From positions 124,001-188,000 of the forward strand of contig CAWDNS010000006.1 in the NCBI GenBank assembly GCA_963803775.1: DNA of 64,000 nucleotides. The letters are read 5' to 3'. The stretch's first letter is position 1. Each line of letters begins with the position of its first letter. Position numbers and translations under genes: made by a program. The notes beneath the pieces are model-generated. The model saw only the letters and a list, made by a program, of their open reading frames with translations, was not told the DNA's origin and made no database searches. This document shows positions 18,353 through 26,839 of the stretch, piece after piece. Source of the stretch: JABCZH01 sp963803775 (lineage in GTDB: Bacteria > Acidobacteriota > Terriglobia > Terriglobales > Acidobacteriaceae).

Positions 18353-18789
18353 CGCATCACCTCGTGAGTGGCTGCATTCGCGGGCGAACCGTTCGGCGGT
18401 TCTTCCCAGTGGCTGGCAGGTGCGAAAGCATCAAGGTTGAGTAGGGAAGTGCCCTCCACGACAACGTGGCTGATCTTGACTACTCCGCTTAGGCCGATGA
18501 GTCCTTTGTCATCGATCTCATCTTGCCCCAGCATTTCGGTGTCATAGCCGAAATCGCGCAAGAACCAGTTGAGTTTCCACAGGGCTCTGGGTGTGCAATA
18601 AAGACGGCCAGCAATCGCGTGTCCGCTGAGTTCTTTGGGTTCCAGGATCGAGAATCGCAGTAGATAAAACGGCTTTCGGGCGTGCCATCGATGCTGGGCT
18701 CGCTCGACCCGCACTAGGAACAAGCCGTCGCGAACTTGGGTCGCCCCAGAGTGATCTGCCTCATGTAGGCCTTGGATGCGGCGTTTCAT
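18349..18789 (-). CDS. Unknown protein in phage recombination operon
   Basis: 146 residues from the ATG at 18789, which overlaps the preceding stop by four bases and follows AAGGAAGGTG. The N-terminal half is basic with beta-rich stretches (KPFYLLRFSILEPKELSG), followed by YCTPRALWKLNWFLRDFGYD and KISHVVVEG. The size, and a strand-rich segment that reports embellished physical behaviour of a nucleic-acid substrate, resemble phage single-strand DNA-binding or DUF669-like proteins, but I cannot confirm this. Position between a putative annealing protein and an exonuclease supports a recombination role. Confidence 0.55.
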   Translation of the reverse strand: MKRRIQGLHEADHSGATQVRDGLFLVRVERAQHRWHARKPFYLLRFSILEPKELSGHAIAGRLYCTPRALWKLNWFLRDFGYDTEMLGQDEIDDKGLIGLSGVVKISHVVVEGTSLLNLDAFAPASHWEEPPNGSPANAATHEVMR

Positions 18790-19541
18790 GCTGCACCTTC
18801 CTTCTGAATCGGGTAGCTGTTGAGCTGGCAGAGCAGGGCATTGCGGTCTTTCTCGGCCCAGTCGGCCAGGTGAGCGACGAAGTTCTCGATCTGCTCGCGA
18901 GTAGCCTCGCGTAGCGTCTTCACGCCGCAGAAGTCGGTCGCGTAGGACTTGACCAGCGTGGCGTCGAGTTGGTGCTGGCGAATCAACTGGCAAAGGCGAT
19001 CACGGACGGTGCGACCACCGGTCCCGTTGCCGTTGGCAGGCTGCGGCAGCTTCTTGGATTCGGGAGGCGAAGCGGGCCGGCCAACAAAGGATCCAATCTC
19101 CTCGACCGAGCAGATGCCGATTCCGTAGGCCTTGCGAAGGGCACGATTCACTGCGCGGGTCTCGGCGACACGCATTTCCGCGCCGTGAACGAGGAACGAC
19201 ACATTGGATGGGTCGGCGTCACCATAGCCGACGAACCCTTGGCACTTGCCGGGCTTAAAGACTGTTGCTTTGAACGCCCAACGTGTTGCCCCTGGGTCGG
19301 ACAATTCTCCAACGCACTCTACCTTTATTCCTGAACACTTCCTCCTTTGAGCAATTCTTAAGAGACCCGCGTGGCTTACGTACCAACGTTCATCGATGTA
19401 AAGAAGATGGCCTAACGCGACGGACAGCCGATATTCTCGACTTATCTCTCTCAATGCTATGAGAGCTATCCTGGGCAATCCAGCCCATCGTTGCTTTGCA
19501 ATCCGGATGTTCTGATTCGTCGCTATAGTCGCTCGCGTCAT
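18786..19541 (-). CDS. Putative phage ssDNA-annealing / recombination protein
   Basis: 251 residues, first gene of the leftward operon, with GGAGGACTTCTT before its ATG. The central block has a beta-strand pair (WAFKATVFKPGKCQGFVGYGDADPS split around turns) and then AEMRVAETRAVNRALRKAYGIGICSVEEIG. Very similar blocks occur in phage proteins associated with Rad52/Sak-type annealing. The C-terminal 80 residues after a Pro/Gly-rich linker look like a separate helical domain. Function is assigned by this resemblance and by its co-transcription with an exonuclease; a structure search would decide. Confidence 0.5.
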   Translation of the reverse strand: MTRATIATNQNIRIAKQRWAGLPRIALIALREISREYRLSVALGHLLYIDERWYVSHAGLLRIAQRRKCSGIKVECVGELSDPGATRWAFKATVFKPGKCQGFVGYGDADPSNVSFLVHGAEMRVAETRAVNRALRKAYGIGICSVEEIGSFVGRPASPPESKKLPQPANGNGTGGRTVRDRLCQLIRQHQLDATLVKSYATDFCGVKTLREATREQIENFVAHLADWAEKDRNALLCQLNSYPIQKEGAA

Positions 19542-19567
19542 AAGAAGTCCTCCAATTCGTTCTTGTT

Positions 19568-19622
19568 ATGCGTAGGCGCTAACGCATATTTGTATTATGC
19601 GTAGGCGTGTACGCATTGTCAA
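19568..19622 (-). promoter_or_regulatory. Phage-type promoter with two palindromic operators
   Basis: On the minus strand TTGACA (19622-19617) and CATAAT (19599-19594) are separated by exactly 17 bases, a near-consensus sigma-70 promoter for the recombination operon. Two 20-bp near-palindromes, with arms ATGCGT and ACGCAT, lie at 19597-19616 (filling the -35/-10 spacer and touching the -10) and 19568-19587 (around the expected start site). Their left edges are 29 bp apart. This is the arrangement of a repressor-controlled early promoter. No repressor gene is recognised nearby. Confidence 0.8.
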
Positions 19623-19683
19623 TAAGATTTTTTAAGTGTTGCATTCCTGTCTCCAGTTGAGGCATAAAAGTAGTGAGAATGGC

Positions 19684-19833
19684 ATGAAGAACCCTCACGC
19701 AGTTGCATTGGGAAAAATGGGGGGCTCGAAAGGTGGAAAGAGACGAGCCGCCAAAATGAGCCAGGAGGAGAGGAGTGCTAGTGCGAAAAAGGCTGCCCTA
19801 GCTAGATGGGCCAAAAAGAAGAAAGAGAGATAA
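19684..19833 (+). CDS. Small basic glycine/alanine/lysine-rich protein
   Basis: 49 residues from the ATG at 19684 (a longer frame starting at 19636 is less likely). It begins MKNPHAVALGKMGGSKGGKRRAAK and ends ARWAKKKKER. Small proteins beginning this way are common near mobile genes in Acidobacteriota and Proteobacteria; function unknown. It resembles short nucleoid-like or plasmid-stabilisation peptides by charge only. It is divergent from the recombination operon, and its upstream region overlaps the operator-bearing promoter region. Confidence 0.55.
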   Translation: MKNPHAVALGKMGGSKGGKRRAAKMSQEERSASAKKAALARWAKKKKER

Positions 19834-19858
19834 AGAAGATTCTCAGTGCGACCTAAAA

Positions 19859-20017
19859 CTGAAGAGAGGCGTTGAGGCAATTGCGACACGCGAAGGTCAG
19901 AGCGTGGCCAGGATTTGCGAAGCTTTCCTCCTCGCCGGATATGATGCTTACGAGAAAGATGGTACGAAGTTCTTGCAACCGATGTTGGGTCGGCTAATCA
20001 CCAAACCCGGAGAGTGA
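19859..20017 (+). CDS. Small possible DNA-associated ORF
   Basis: About 52 codons ending TGA at 20015-20017, reading LKRGVEAIATREGQSV and then ICEAFLLAGYDAYEKDGTKF. The composition looks like a real small helical protein, but no ATG lies in frame. A CTG at 19859 is the only near-start; a GTG at about 19846 is in another frame, so a one-base indel may have broken it. Recorded as a weak call because codon use and its place directly after the 49-residue gene suggest a two-gene unit. Confidence 0.3.
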   Translation: MKRGVEAIATREGQSVARICEAFLLAGYDAYEKDGTKFLQPMLGRLITKPGE

Positions 20018-20354
20018 AGGCCCCCTCGAATTTTCTCCACTCATATTGGGTTTTTGGCGCCTCTCGCCTGGGGTGGAAAACCGCGCCAAAACGAACCAGC
20101 AGTCGAAACCACTTAGTAGCCGTGCCAGTACGGCCACGAAGTACCCGCCAAACCCGCTAACAATCGCAAAATGCTTTCTTGGCCATAGAAGACTTTCGAC
20201 TACAGCCGTAAGTGGACAGGGGACCATGCGGATTAGATTGACTATTCCGTTAGGGCGAAGTACCATTTCTCACCCTGTCCCCCAGGGGCGTCCGCAGCCC
20301 CCAGTTTCGTAGCGTCAGTGCGGTATCCGATCGAGAACGACCCCAGGAGGTTCC
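20018..20354. other. Non-coding gap
   Basis: I see no gene. A small hairpin (GCCGT...ACGGC) is at 20119-20134. The right end carries the AGGAGG ribosome site of the lectin-like gene. Confidence 0.4.
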
Positions 20355-22790
20355 ATGATCACCCATTTCCGGCGGCTGAACGCATGGCTGCGAACTGCTC
20401 TGGTCCTACTCGCAGTGGGAACGACACCTTTGTTCGCCCAGATCTCATTCAACGATTTCAGCAACGTCAGCAGCCTGGCCCTGAACGGCTCCGCGGCGCA
20501 AGCGGTAAACGGAAGCGGTCAGAATGTATTGCGTTTGACGCCGGATGGAACGGGAACAGTGGCCGGAACGGCCTGGTTTATGACTCAGCAGCAAACCATA
20601 AATCAGGGTTTCACTACTGCGTTCCAGTTCCAGATTACGCATAATCCGGCAAACGGCACCAATGGGCCGGGAGACGGTCTGACGTTTACCGTCCAGAATT
20701 CGAGTGGAGATGGCTTTGGTACGGCGGCCATAGGTGCGACGGGTAGTGGTATCGGTTATGGTTATGCCGATCTCGGGCAGCTGGGCTCGCCCATTCCCAA
20801 CAGCCTGACGGTTGAGTTCGACACGTTTCAAGACAATCCCTATGATCCCAATGCGAACCACATCGCGGTGCAGAGTTGCGGGACGGATCTAAACACCCAA
20901 GATCATGACGCTATTTGTCCCGACGGCAACCCTTCGAACCTGGGAATCGTCGCCAATCTTGGGGGTATTATTCTGTCCGATGGCAATGTTCATACGGCAG
21001 TTCTTCAGTATGATCCCGGCACGTTGAGCATTTTTGTCGATAACTTTGGAACTCCCCTGCTCGTGATCAGTGTTGATCTCTCAACTCAGATCAGTCTGAG
21101 CAATGGAAATGCCTGGGTAGGCTTCACCGCTTCCACGGGAGGCTATACCGAGAACAACGACATCCTGAGTTGGACGTTCTCACCCGCGAACGCCCCGACC
21201 CCGATCACTCAGACTTTGGTTTCTTCTCCCCAGACGACTGACACCAACTATCTTTATGGCAGTTACAACCACAAACTCCAGTACCAGAACGCGAACAGCG
21301 GGGACAGCGTGGAGGTCACCGGAACCCCAATCAATCAGCAGACTTTCAACCAAACCCGCCTCGCAGGCACTCCGTTCAGCAATGCTCAGTGCGTGATCTA
21401 TGATGGAACTGGAGGTCTTTGCGAACTGTTCGAAGTGAATTGCTCGCAAACTCAAGGCAGCGATTGTACGGGCCTCAACTACGATTTATTCAACAACTTC
21501 AATACCAACCAATCCATCGTCGGCGCCTGCGTCCTCAAAGCTCCGATTGGTACCAACAACTGGCAGAACATCATTGAGAACTTTACCCAGACCCGTAATG
21601 ATCCGGGAACACACTCAGGCAGCAAAGGATTCTCTGACTTTATCGTCGCCCAAAACTGCACTGCGTTGCCCACAGTAGCCATTACCTCTCCGGCCAATGG
21701 CTCAACTGTGGTTGTCGGACAAAACGTCACCATTGGCTTCTCGTGCGCTACTGACCCCAACGCGCCCTTGGTGACCATTGTCAGCTGTACCGGATCGCTC
21801 AACGGCAACTCCGTAACCAACGGCCAGGTGGTGACGTTCAACCAGGTGGGATCAGGAAGTTTGGTGGTAACGGCAACGGATAGCGTCCAGGACACCAACA
21901 CTCTGACTTCAAACTTCACGGTTGGCCAGACGCCGGCCTTTACCAGCGCGAACAATGCGACCTTCCAGGTTGGACTGCCGGGCTCATTCGTTGTAACCAC
22001 GACCGGCTTCCCAGCAGCAACGATCACCGAGAGCGGCGCGTTGCCAAATGGAGTCACGCTAATAAGTCATGGAGACGGGACAGCGACACTCGGCGGTACC
22101 CCCGCGGCTGGCACAAGCGGTGTGTACAACATCACTTTGATTGCGAGCAACAGCGCAGGCAACGCGATGCAAACCTTCACCCTGACGGTAGTTCAGACGC
22201 CTGCCATCACCAGTGCCAATAACACCACCTTCCAATTAGGGGTGCAAGGAAGCTTTACCGTGACCACGACCGGATATCCGACTCCTAGTTTGAGTGAGTC
22301 GGGGACTCTGCCGAGTGGCGTCGGCTTCCACGACAATGGCAATGGCACGGGCACGCTCAGCGGCAAGCCTGCAACCAGCGGCACGTTCAACATCAGCTTT
22401 TCCGCTGCCAATACCGCTGGCTCGTCAGGGCAGAACTTCACCCTGACGGTAACCGGAGGCGCACAAGTGAGCCTCTCTCCCACCAGCATCAACTTCGGAA
22501 ACGTGCGGTTCGGTGGTCTGGTCTGGCAGAACTTGCTGGTAAAGAATGTGGGCACTGCCACGCTCCAGATCAGCAACATCTATGTCACTCCCGGCAATTC
22601 CGATCAGGATGACTTTACGTTCTTCAGCTTCTGTGGCAGGTCGCTTTCGCCTGGCAAGAGTTGCCTGATCACCGTCTTCTTCTACGCTGACGATTCAGGG
22701 GAGCGTACCGCGACCCTGGACATCGCCGACAACGCTCCCAACAGTCCACAACAAGTGCCGCTGTCGGGGAACGTAATTGGCAAGCACTAG
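20355..22790 (+). CDS. Secreted L-type-lectin-like, Ig-like and choice-of-anchor D protein
   Basis: 811 residues. The signal peptide is residues 1-29 (ending PLFAQ). Residues about 30-280 form a legume-lectin-like beta-sandwich (NGPGDGLTFTVQN, NSLTVEFDTFQD, NHIAVQ, WVGFTASTGG), a carbohydrate-binding fold. A linker domain of about 170 residues has several cysteines. After that come an Ig-like domain (PTVAITSPANGSTVVVGQNV), two He-PIG-type Ig domains of about 85 residues (AFTSANNATFQVG, AITSANNTTFQLG), and a final choice-of-anchor D/ASH-like domain (SPTSINFGNVRFG to QQVPLSGNV). It is exported and probably binds polysaccharide; no enzyme motif. AGGAGG precedes the ATG and a strong terminator follows. 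Confidence 0.85.
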   Translation: MITHFRRLNAWLRTALVLLAVGTTPLFAQISFNDFSNVSSLALNGSAAQAVNGSGQNVLRLTPDGTGTVAGTAWFMTQQQTINQGFTTAFQFQITHNPANGTNGPGDGLTFTVQNSSGDGFGTAAIGATGSGIGYGYADLGQLGSPIPNSLTVEFDTFQDNPYDPNANHIAVQSCGTDLNTQDHDAICPDGNPSNLGIVANLGGIILSDGNVHTAVLQYDPGTLSIFVDNFGTPLLVISVDLSTQISLSNGNAWVGFTASTGGYTENNDILSWTFSPANAPTPITQTLVSSPQTTDTNYLYGSYNHKLQYQNANSGDSVEVTGTPINQQTFNQTRLAGTPFSNAQCVIYDGTGGLCELFEVNCSQTQGSDCTGLNYDLFNNFNTNQSIVGACVLKAPIGTNNWQNIIENFTQTRNDPGTHSGSKGFSDFIVAQNCTALPTVAITSPANGSTVVVGQNVTIGFSCATDPNAPLVTIVSCTGSLNGNSVTNGQVVTFNQVGSGSLVVTATDSVQDTNTLTSNFTVGQTPAFTSANNATFQVGLPGSFVVTTTGFPAATITESGALPNGVTLISHGDGTATLGGTPAAGTSGVYNITLIASNSAGNAMQTFTLTVVQTPAITSANNTTFQLGVQGSFTVTTTGYPTPSLSESGTLPSGVGFHDNGNGTGTLSGKPATSGTFNISFSAANTAGSSGQNFTLTVTGGAQVSLSPTSINFGNVRFGGLVWQNLLVKNVGTATLQISNIYVTPGNSDQDDFTFFSFCGRSLSPGKSCLITVFFYADDSGERTATLDIADNAPNSPQQVPLSGNVIGKH

Positions 22791-22805
22791 AGTCTAGTTG
22801 ACAGG

Positions 22806-22835
22806 AGCCGGGCCTCAACGGGGCCCGGCTTTTTT
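22806..22835 (+). terminator. Rho-independent terminator
   Basis: A perfect 9-bp GC-rich stem (AGCCGGGCC / GGCCCGGCT) with a 7-base loop and six T's, 15 bases after the lectin-like gene stop. It ends that transcript. Confidence 0.93.
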
Positions 22836-22956
22836 ATGACTTGGAGGATGGGGTCCCAGCTAAATGCCGCACCCATGTAGCAGGTTGGTGGGGTACGATG
22901 AACTCGTGGTGTTGGATCTGAGATCGGATTGATTGACCCACTCCCCGGAGGCTTCG

Positions 22957-24609
22957 ATGGCGTCTTTGTTTGACAAGAAACATTCTCCCAGCAAGTACAT
23001 CAATGGACGGCAATGTCTCGCCAACCGTAACGTCGCCACCTGGCTTTCCTGTTTAGCACTGTTTGTGATCTGCGCGTCAGGACTGGTTTTCGCGACTGAC
23101 GTGGTGACCTACCACAATGACAATTCCCGAAGCGGACAGAACCTTGCGGAGACTATCCTTACCACCAGCAATGTGAATTCGACGAACTTCGGCAAGTTGT
23201 CCATGCTGCCGGTGGATAGCGTGATTGATGCCGAACCCTTGTACTTGGCTGGTGTGGCCATCCCCGGCAAGGGAACGCACAACGTGGTCTATGTAGTGAC
23301 GGAAAAGGACAGCGTCTATGCGTACGACGCCGACCAATACACCTTGCTCTGGCAAGTGTCGGTGTTGGGCCCCGGAGAAACGCCCTCGGACACACATAGT
23401 TGCAGCCAGATTACTCCGACGATCGGAATCACTTCGACTCCGGTAATTGATCGCCAGATCGGCCCTCATGGAACCATGTACCTGATAGCCATGAGCAAGA
23501 GCGGTTCCACGTACTTCCAACGGATCCATGCGTTGGATGTGGCCACCGGCAAGGAACAGCCGGGCTCGCCCATCACCGTGACAGCGAAATTTCCTGGCAC
23601 CGGAGACAACAGCCAGGGCGGATATGTGATTTTCGATCCCGGACAGTATGCGGAGCGGCAAGGGTTGTTGCTGCTCAATGGCGTGGTCTACACCGCCTGG
23701 ACTTCCCATTGTGACAGACGCCCGTACACCGGTTGGGTAATCGGGTACAACATGAAGACCGGAGCGCAGGACGGAGTGCTGAACCTGACGCCAAATGGGA
23801 GCCAAGGAGCGATCTGGCAGACGGGGGCGGGCATGGCATCCGACGGCACATTCATTTACCTACTAACCGGCAATGGCACCTTCGATACCGACCTGAACGC
23901 AAGCGGATTTCCCGCGAAGGGAGACTATGGCAACGCTTTTGTAAAGATTTCGCCGAGCACTCGCAAGCAACCGGTGGCGGATTATTTCACCATGTACAAC
24001 ACGGTGCAGGAATCGGGTGGAGACGTTGACCTGGGATCGGGGGGGGCGATGTTGCTTCCACCCATGAAAGACTCGCAGGGAAACACTCGCTATTTGGCGA
24101 TGGGCGCGGGCAAAGATCAGAACCTCTACATCGTGGACCGCACCAACATGGGCAAATTCAACCCGCAAAACAATAATGCGATTTACCAGGAACTCGATAA
24201 CGTGTTAGGCGGAGGCATTTGGTCCATGCCGGCCTATTTTAACGGCAATGTTTATTACGGACCCGTGGGCAACAATCTGTTGCAGTTCAGCTTCACCAAC
24301 GCTTTGCTCTCGACCAGTCCCGTGGCCAAGAGCGCGGCTAGCTTTACTTACCCGGGAACCACGCCCAGTGTCTCGGCCAATGGAACGCAGAACGGCATTG
24401 TCTGGGCGATCGAGCATAGCAATCCTACTGACGTGTTGCATGCATACAATGCCAGTTCGGTGGCGACCGAGTTATACAACTCATCGCAAGCACCGAACGG
24501 GCGCGATCAGTTCGGCTCGGCCAGCCGTTTTGGCACACCCATGATCGTCAACGGCAAAGTTTATGTAGGAACACAGAACGGGTTGGCGGTATTTGGGCTG
24601 CTGCAGTAA
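22957..24609 (+). CDS. Secreted PQQ-type beta-propeller protein
   Basis: 550 residues from the ATG at 22957, six bases after GGAGG. The N-terminus carries a hydrophobic export segment (WLSCLALFVICASGLVFA). The mature part begins DVVTYHNDNSRSGQNLAE and has propeller blades such as VVYVVTEKDSVYAYDAD, LYIVDRTNMG and GKVYVGTQNGLAVFGLL, the pattern of pyrrolo-quinoline-quinone-like repeats. Cysteines are few. No dehydrogenase active-site Asp or CxxCH heme motif is visible, so it is probably a structural or binding propeller rather than a quinoprotein dehydrogenase. It has its own ribosome site and lies behind a terminator, so it is transcribed separately. Confidence 0.85.
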   Translation: MASLFDKKHSPSKYINGRQCLANRNVATWLSCLALFVICASGLVFATDVVTYHNDNSRSGQNLAETILTTSNVNSTNFGKLSMLPVDSVIDAEPLYLAGVAIPGKGTHNVVYVVTEKDSVYAYDADQYTLLWQVSVLGPGETPSDTHSCSQITPTIGITSTPVIDRQIGPHGTMYLIAMSKSGSTYFQRIHALDVATGKEQPGSPITVTAKFPGTGDNSQGGYVIFDPGQYAERQGLLLLNGVVYTAWTSHCDRRPYTGWVIGYNMKTGAQDGVLNLTPNGSQGAIWQTGAGMASDGTFIYLLTGNGTFDTDLNASGFPAKGDYGNAFVKISPSTRKQPVADYFTMYNTVQESGGDVDLGSGGAMLLPPMKDSQGNTRYLAMGAGKDQNLYIVDRTNMGKFNPQNNNAIYQELDNVLGGGIWSMPAYFNGNVYYGPVGNNLLQFSFTNALLSTSPVAKSAASFTYPGTTPSVSANGTQNGIVWAIEHSNPTDVLHAYNASSVATELYNSSQAPNGRDQFGSASRFGTPMIVNGKVYVGTQNGLAVFGLLQ

Positions 24610-24713
24610 GACGTGCTACTCCGCCAGCCAAGTGCATCGGTTGCGAAATGAAGGAAATGAATGGACGGCCCGGCCCGCGCCACGAACAGCGGAGGGTGGA
24701 AAGAGTAGCCTAA

Positions 24714-24869
24714 ATGAAAGAAAAGACCGAACGCTAGCTTGAACTGTGCAAACAGGCCGCAATCGAGCAAGACCCTGCGAAGTTAGTTGCTCTCGTGAAG
24801 GAAATCAACAATCTACTTGAGGCGAAGGAACGGCGGCTTGGAATCATTCCGCCAAAGGATTCAAAGTAG
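24714..24869 (+). pseudogene. Small conserved helical ORF interrupted by amber codon
   Basis: ATG at 24714 opens a 51-codon frame. The eighth codon is TAG (24735-24737), after which LELCKQAAIEQDPAKLVAL and EINNLLEAKERR continue to the stop at 24867. I recall small proteins of this kind from Acidobacteriota, usually with Trp where the TAG stands, so TGG to TAG is the simple explanation. A start downstream of the TAG (CTG or GTG) is possible. Function unknown; predicted helical. Confidence 0.5.
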
Positions 24870-25270
24870 CCCACTACCCCGGTAGTCGGCCGTTTTGGAT
24901 GTCCACAGTCCGCAACAAGTCCCGCCGTCGGGGGAACGGAAAGAAACGAGTGACCAAAGAGATGGATACCAGGACTTTGAAGTTGACACCAATTTCTGCG
25001 ATGTTGTAGCGTGAAGGTGTTATTCGTGTAGTCCAGGTCCGGTAGAGCCCGGAGACCTAACAGACGTGGTTTTCCAGCTCCCTGAGCGGGGAGATCCAAC
25101 ACCTCAGTGGTTACCAGCTCCCTGTGTGGGAGATCCAAAGACAAAGGGGTTAGTACTAGTTTTGCAAGGGGCCAGGGTTCGTTCAGAATCTCGGAGCTGC
25201 GGCAAGCTACCGCCCCTGTGGGAATCATGGCTCAGGAAGATGGCAAGACGCAGGGATCGGAGGTGATGCA
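24870..25270. other. Non-coding gap with hairpins and a decayed fragment
   Basis: No intact gene. At about 24908-24942 the sequence resembles the last codons of the lectin-like gene at 22745-22775 (NSPQQVPLSGN), a likely relic of another ASH-domain gene. A hairpin (AGGTC-CGG / CCG-GA-GACCT) spans about 25035-25058, followed by the two hairpin repeats listed separately. Confidence 0.4.
25074..25138. repeat. Two direct repeats, each a small hairpin
   Basis: Copies at 25074-25099 and 25114-25138 share CCAGCTCCCTG, a short variable loop, then GGGAGATCCAA. Each folds as CTCCC...GGGAG with a 5-6 base loop. They lie 40 bp apart. They may belong to a small structured RNA or be tandem protein-binding sites upstream of the 25271 gene; nothing shows transcription. 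Confidence 0.55.
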
Positions 25271-25771
25271 ATGTCGAACGGACACAAAAAGAGACTATCC
25301 CGACTCGAAGAGCGCGCGGCGGAGAGCACAAAAAAACTCGCAGTTTGCAACTGCAGAGTGGAAACTAAATTTCACAATGCTGCCTGTCTGGATGCGATTT
25401 TGAAAGGAACCTCTAGAATTTGCCCACTTCACGGTTTTCGAGTACTTGGTTTTTTCGTCTGGACTTCCGAGATGTACCTTCTTTTACCAGAGGATAATCA
25501 GTTTTGTCCGTGCTCTCCGGATATTTGGAGATCGTTCTTGAGCGAAGGACCTCATACTTGGGAGGGACACGAGGCCGCCAGAGAGGCTATCCGCCAACAC
25601 TCTTCGACACCAATGCTCAAATACAAAGATGACAGTCGCCAAACCGAGGCGATTATGGAGGAATATTGGACGTCTTGCCAGCAGGCGGTCGCGAAAGGGG
25701 CGCAATTGCCCGATAGAGCCTACCTTATGAAACTGCAGTGGAAGCGAGCGCGCAAAAATGTCCAATCGTAA
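25271..25771 (+). CDS. Hypothetical protein, cysteine-containing
   Basis: 166 residues with GGAGG eight bases before the ATG. The N-terminus is basic (MSNGHKKRLSRLEERA). Cysteines fall in CNCR, ACLD, ICPLHG and FCPCSPD, which may bind zinc. The C-terminus is helical and charged. I do not recognise the family. It overlaps the next gene by 14 bases, so the two form a unit; the partner's zinc-finger-like type is common beside phage terminase genes, so a mobile-element origin is suspected. Confidence 0.6.
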   Translation: MSNGHKKRLSRLEERAAESTKKLAVCNCRVETKFHNAACLDAILKGTSRICPLHGFRVLGFFVWTSEMYLLLPEDNQFCPCSPDIWRSFLSEGPHTWEGHEAAREAIRQHSSTPMLKYKDDSRQTEAIMEEYWTSCQQAVAKGAQLPDRAYLMKLQWKRARKNVQS

Positions 25772-26147
25772 GGATCACTTGTGCAAAGCTAAGACGAAAA
25801 AGGGCAAGCAGTGCCGTGCGGCCGCCACTGCAGGAGGCTTGTGCTTCTTTCACGCCAATCCCAACAAGGCTTCAGAACTGGGGCGCAAGGGTGGCAAGGG
25901 CAATCGCCACGCCCGCGGGGGAAGTGTCGATCCCCTGCCTCGATTGGAAAACGCCAAGGCAGTGCGTGACGCCGTGAATCGGTTGGTCGCCGACCTTCAC
26001 TCAGGCGATGTCAATCCCAGGGTTGCCTCGGTCCTTGCGACCCTTCTGAATTTGCAACTGCGTGCCATCGAGACCACCGATCACGAAAGGCAAATCGTAG
26101 AACTGGAGAAGAAGTTAGCGGAGGTCAAGGATGACGGAGATGAATAA
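25758..26147 (+). CDS. DUF5763-like small zinc-binding protein
   Basis: 129 residues. The N-terminal segment HLCKAKTKKGKQCRAAA followed by GLCFFHANP has a C-x8-C-x7-C-x2-H spacing that fits the short zinc-binding motif annotated as DUF5763. After a Gly/Lys/Arg-rich linker there is a helical region (VRDAVNRLVADLHSGD, LLNLQLRAIE) ending in an acidic coiled coil. Proteins of this build occur in prophage-like islands of Acidobacteriota. Function unknown; nucleic-acid binding is plausible. Confidence 0.65.
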   Translation: MSNRKDHLCKAKTKKGKQCRAAATAGGLCFFHANPNKASELGRKGGKGNRHARGGSVDPLPRLENAKAVRDAVNRLVADLHSGDVNPRVASVLATLLNLQLRAIETTDHERQIVELEKKLAEVKDDGDE

Positions 26148-26389
26148 ATCCTCGCCGGGGTTCTTAACTTCTCGTCGCTGACGAAGCCATTAAGGTATGA
26201 GGCTTCTAGCATAGCTAGATTGTAAGCAAATCATAGCTTGAGATGGCTTAAGCAGTCACAAACACAAAAGCGATCCCAAGCCATGTCACCTCCGACCTTA
26301 ACCCTTCGGATTCTCGAGCACCATAGCCCGCTGGTACTCGACGGAGAATCGTCTATGATTCTTTTGTCAGCCAAGTTTAGGGACCCTGG

Positions 26390-26839
26390 GTGCGTGGCAT
26401 GTTCAGACGGATCAATCGGCGAAGCGCGTGGCTGATCGTTGTTTTGCAGTTCGGGGTTTTGGGATCTTGTTCCACCTCTCGCGCCGGCGGCCAGGCGGAT
26501 TCGGTTTCAAATAGTGGACACGGTTCCGCTGCCAGTCCGGCCGCCAATCGTCCCGCTGTCGTGGTGAATAAACATAGCGTCAAACTTTCATGGGCTGCGA
26601 GTGTGCCGGCCAGCAAGTCGGCGCGTGACGCCGTGGTTGGCTACAACGTATATCGCAGCACGAAGTCGCACGACCGCAACGCGAAGCGCATCAACTCCGC
26701 GGTGTGTGTGGGCACCAGCTACACTGACCCGACCGCCGAAGCCGGAAATACCTATTTCTATGTGACCCGCGGAGTGAACGCCAAAGGAGTGGAGAGTGGT
26801 CCGTCCAACGAAGTCAAAGTGGTGATGCCGCCGCGATGA
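26390..26839 (+). CDS. FN3-domain lipoprotein in exosortase operon
   Basis: 149 residues; the GTG start at 26390 has AGGGA about six bases upstream (ATG at 26399 is an alternative). The N-terminus is a signal peptide with lipobox-like VLGSC, predicting lipidation near residue 29. Residues about 65-148 are one fibronectin III domain (VKLSWAASV, VVGYNVYRS, GTSYTDPTAEAGNTYFYVT, ESGPSNEVKV). Its stop overlaps the exosortase start (ATGA), so the two are translationally coupled. The FN3 domain matches those of four nearby proteins. Confidence 0.75.
   Translation: MRGMFRRINRRSAWLIVVLQFGVLGSCSTSRAGGQADSVSNSGHGSAASPAANRPAVVVNKHSVKLSWAASVPASKSARDAVVGYNVYRSTKSHDRNAKRINSAVCVGTSYTDPTAEAGNTYFYVTRGVNAKGVESGPSNEVKVVMPPR

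Noticed and set aside
22957..24609. Quinoprotein alcohol dehydrogenase
   Set aside because: Propeller repeats are present, but no heme motif or clear catalytic residues were seen.
24708..24870. Amber codon reassignment in this organism
   Set aside because: TAG ends several intact genes here (for example at 4937, 6505 and 22788), so it is a working stop codon.
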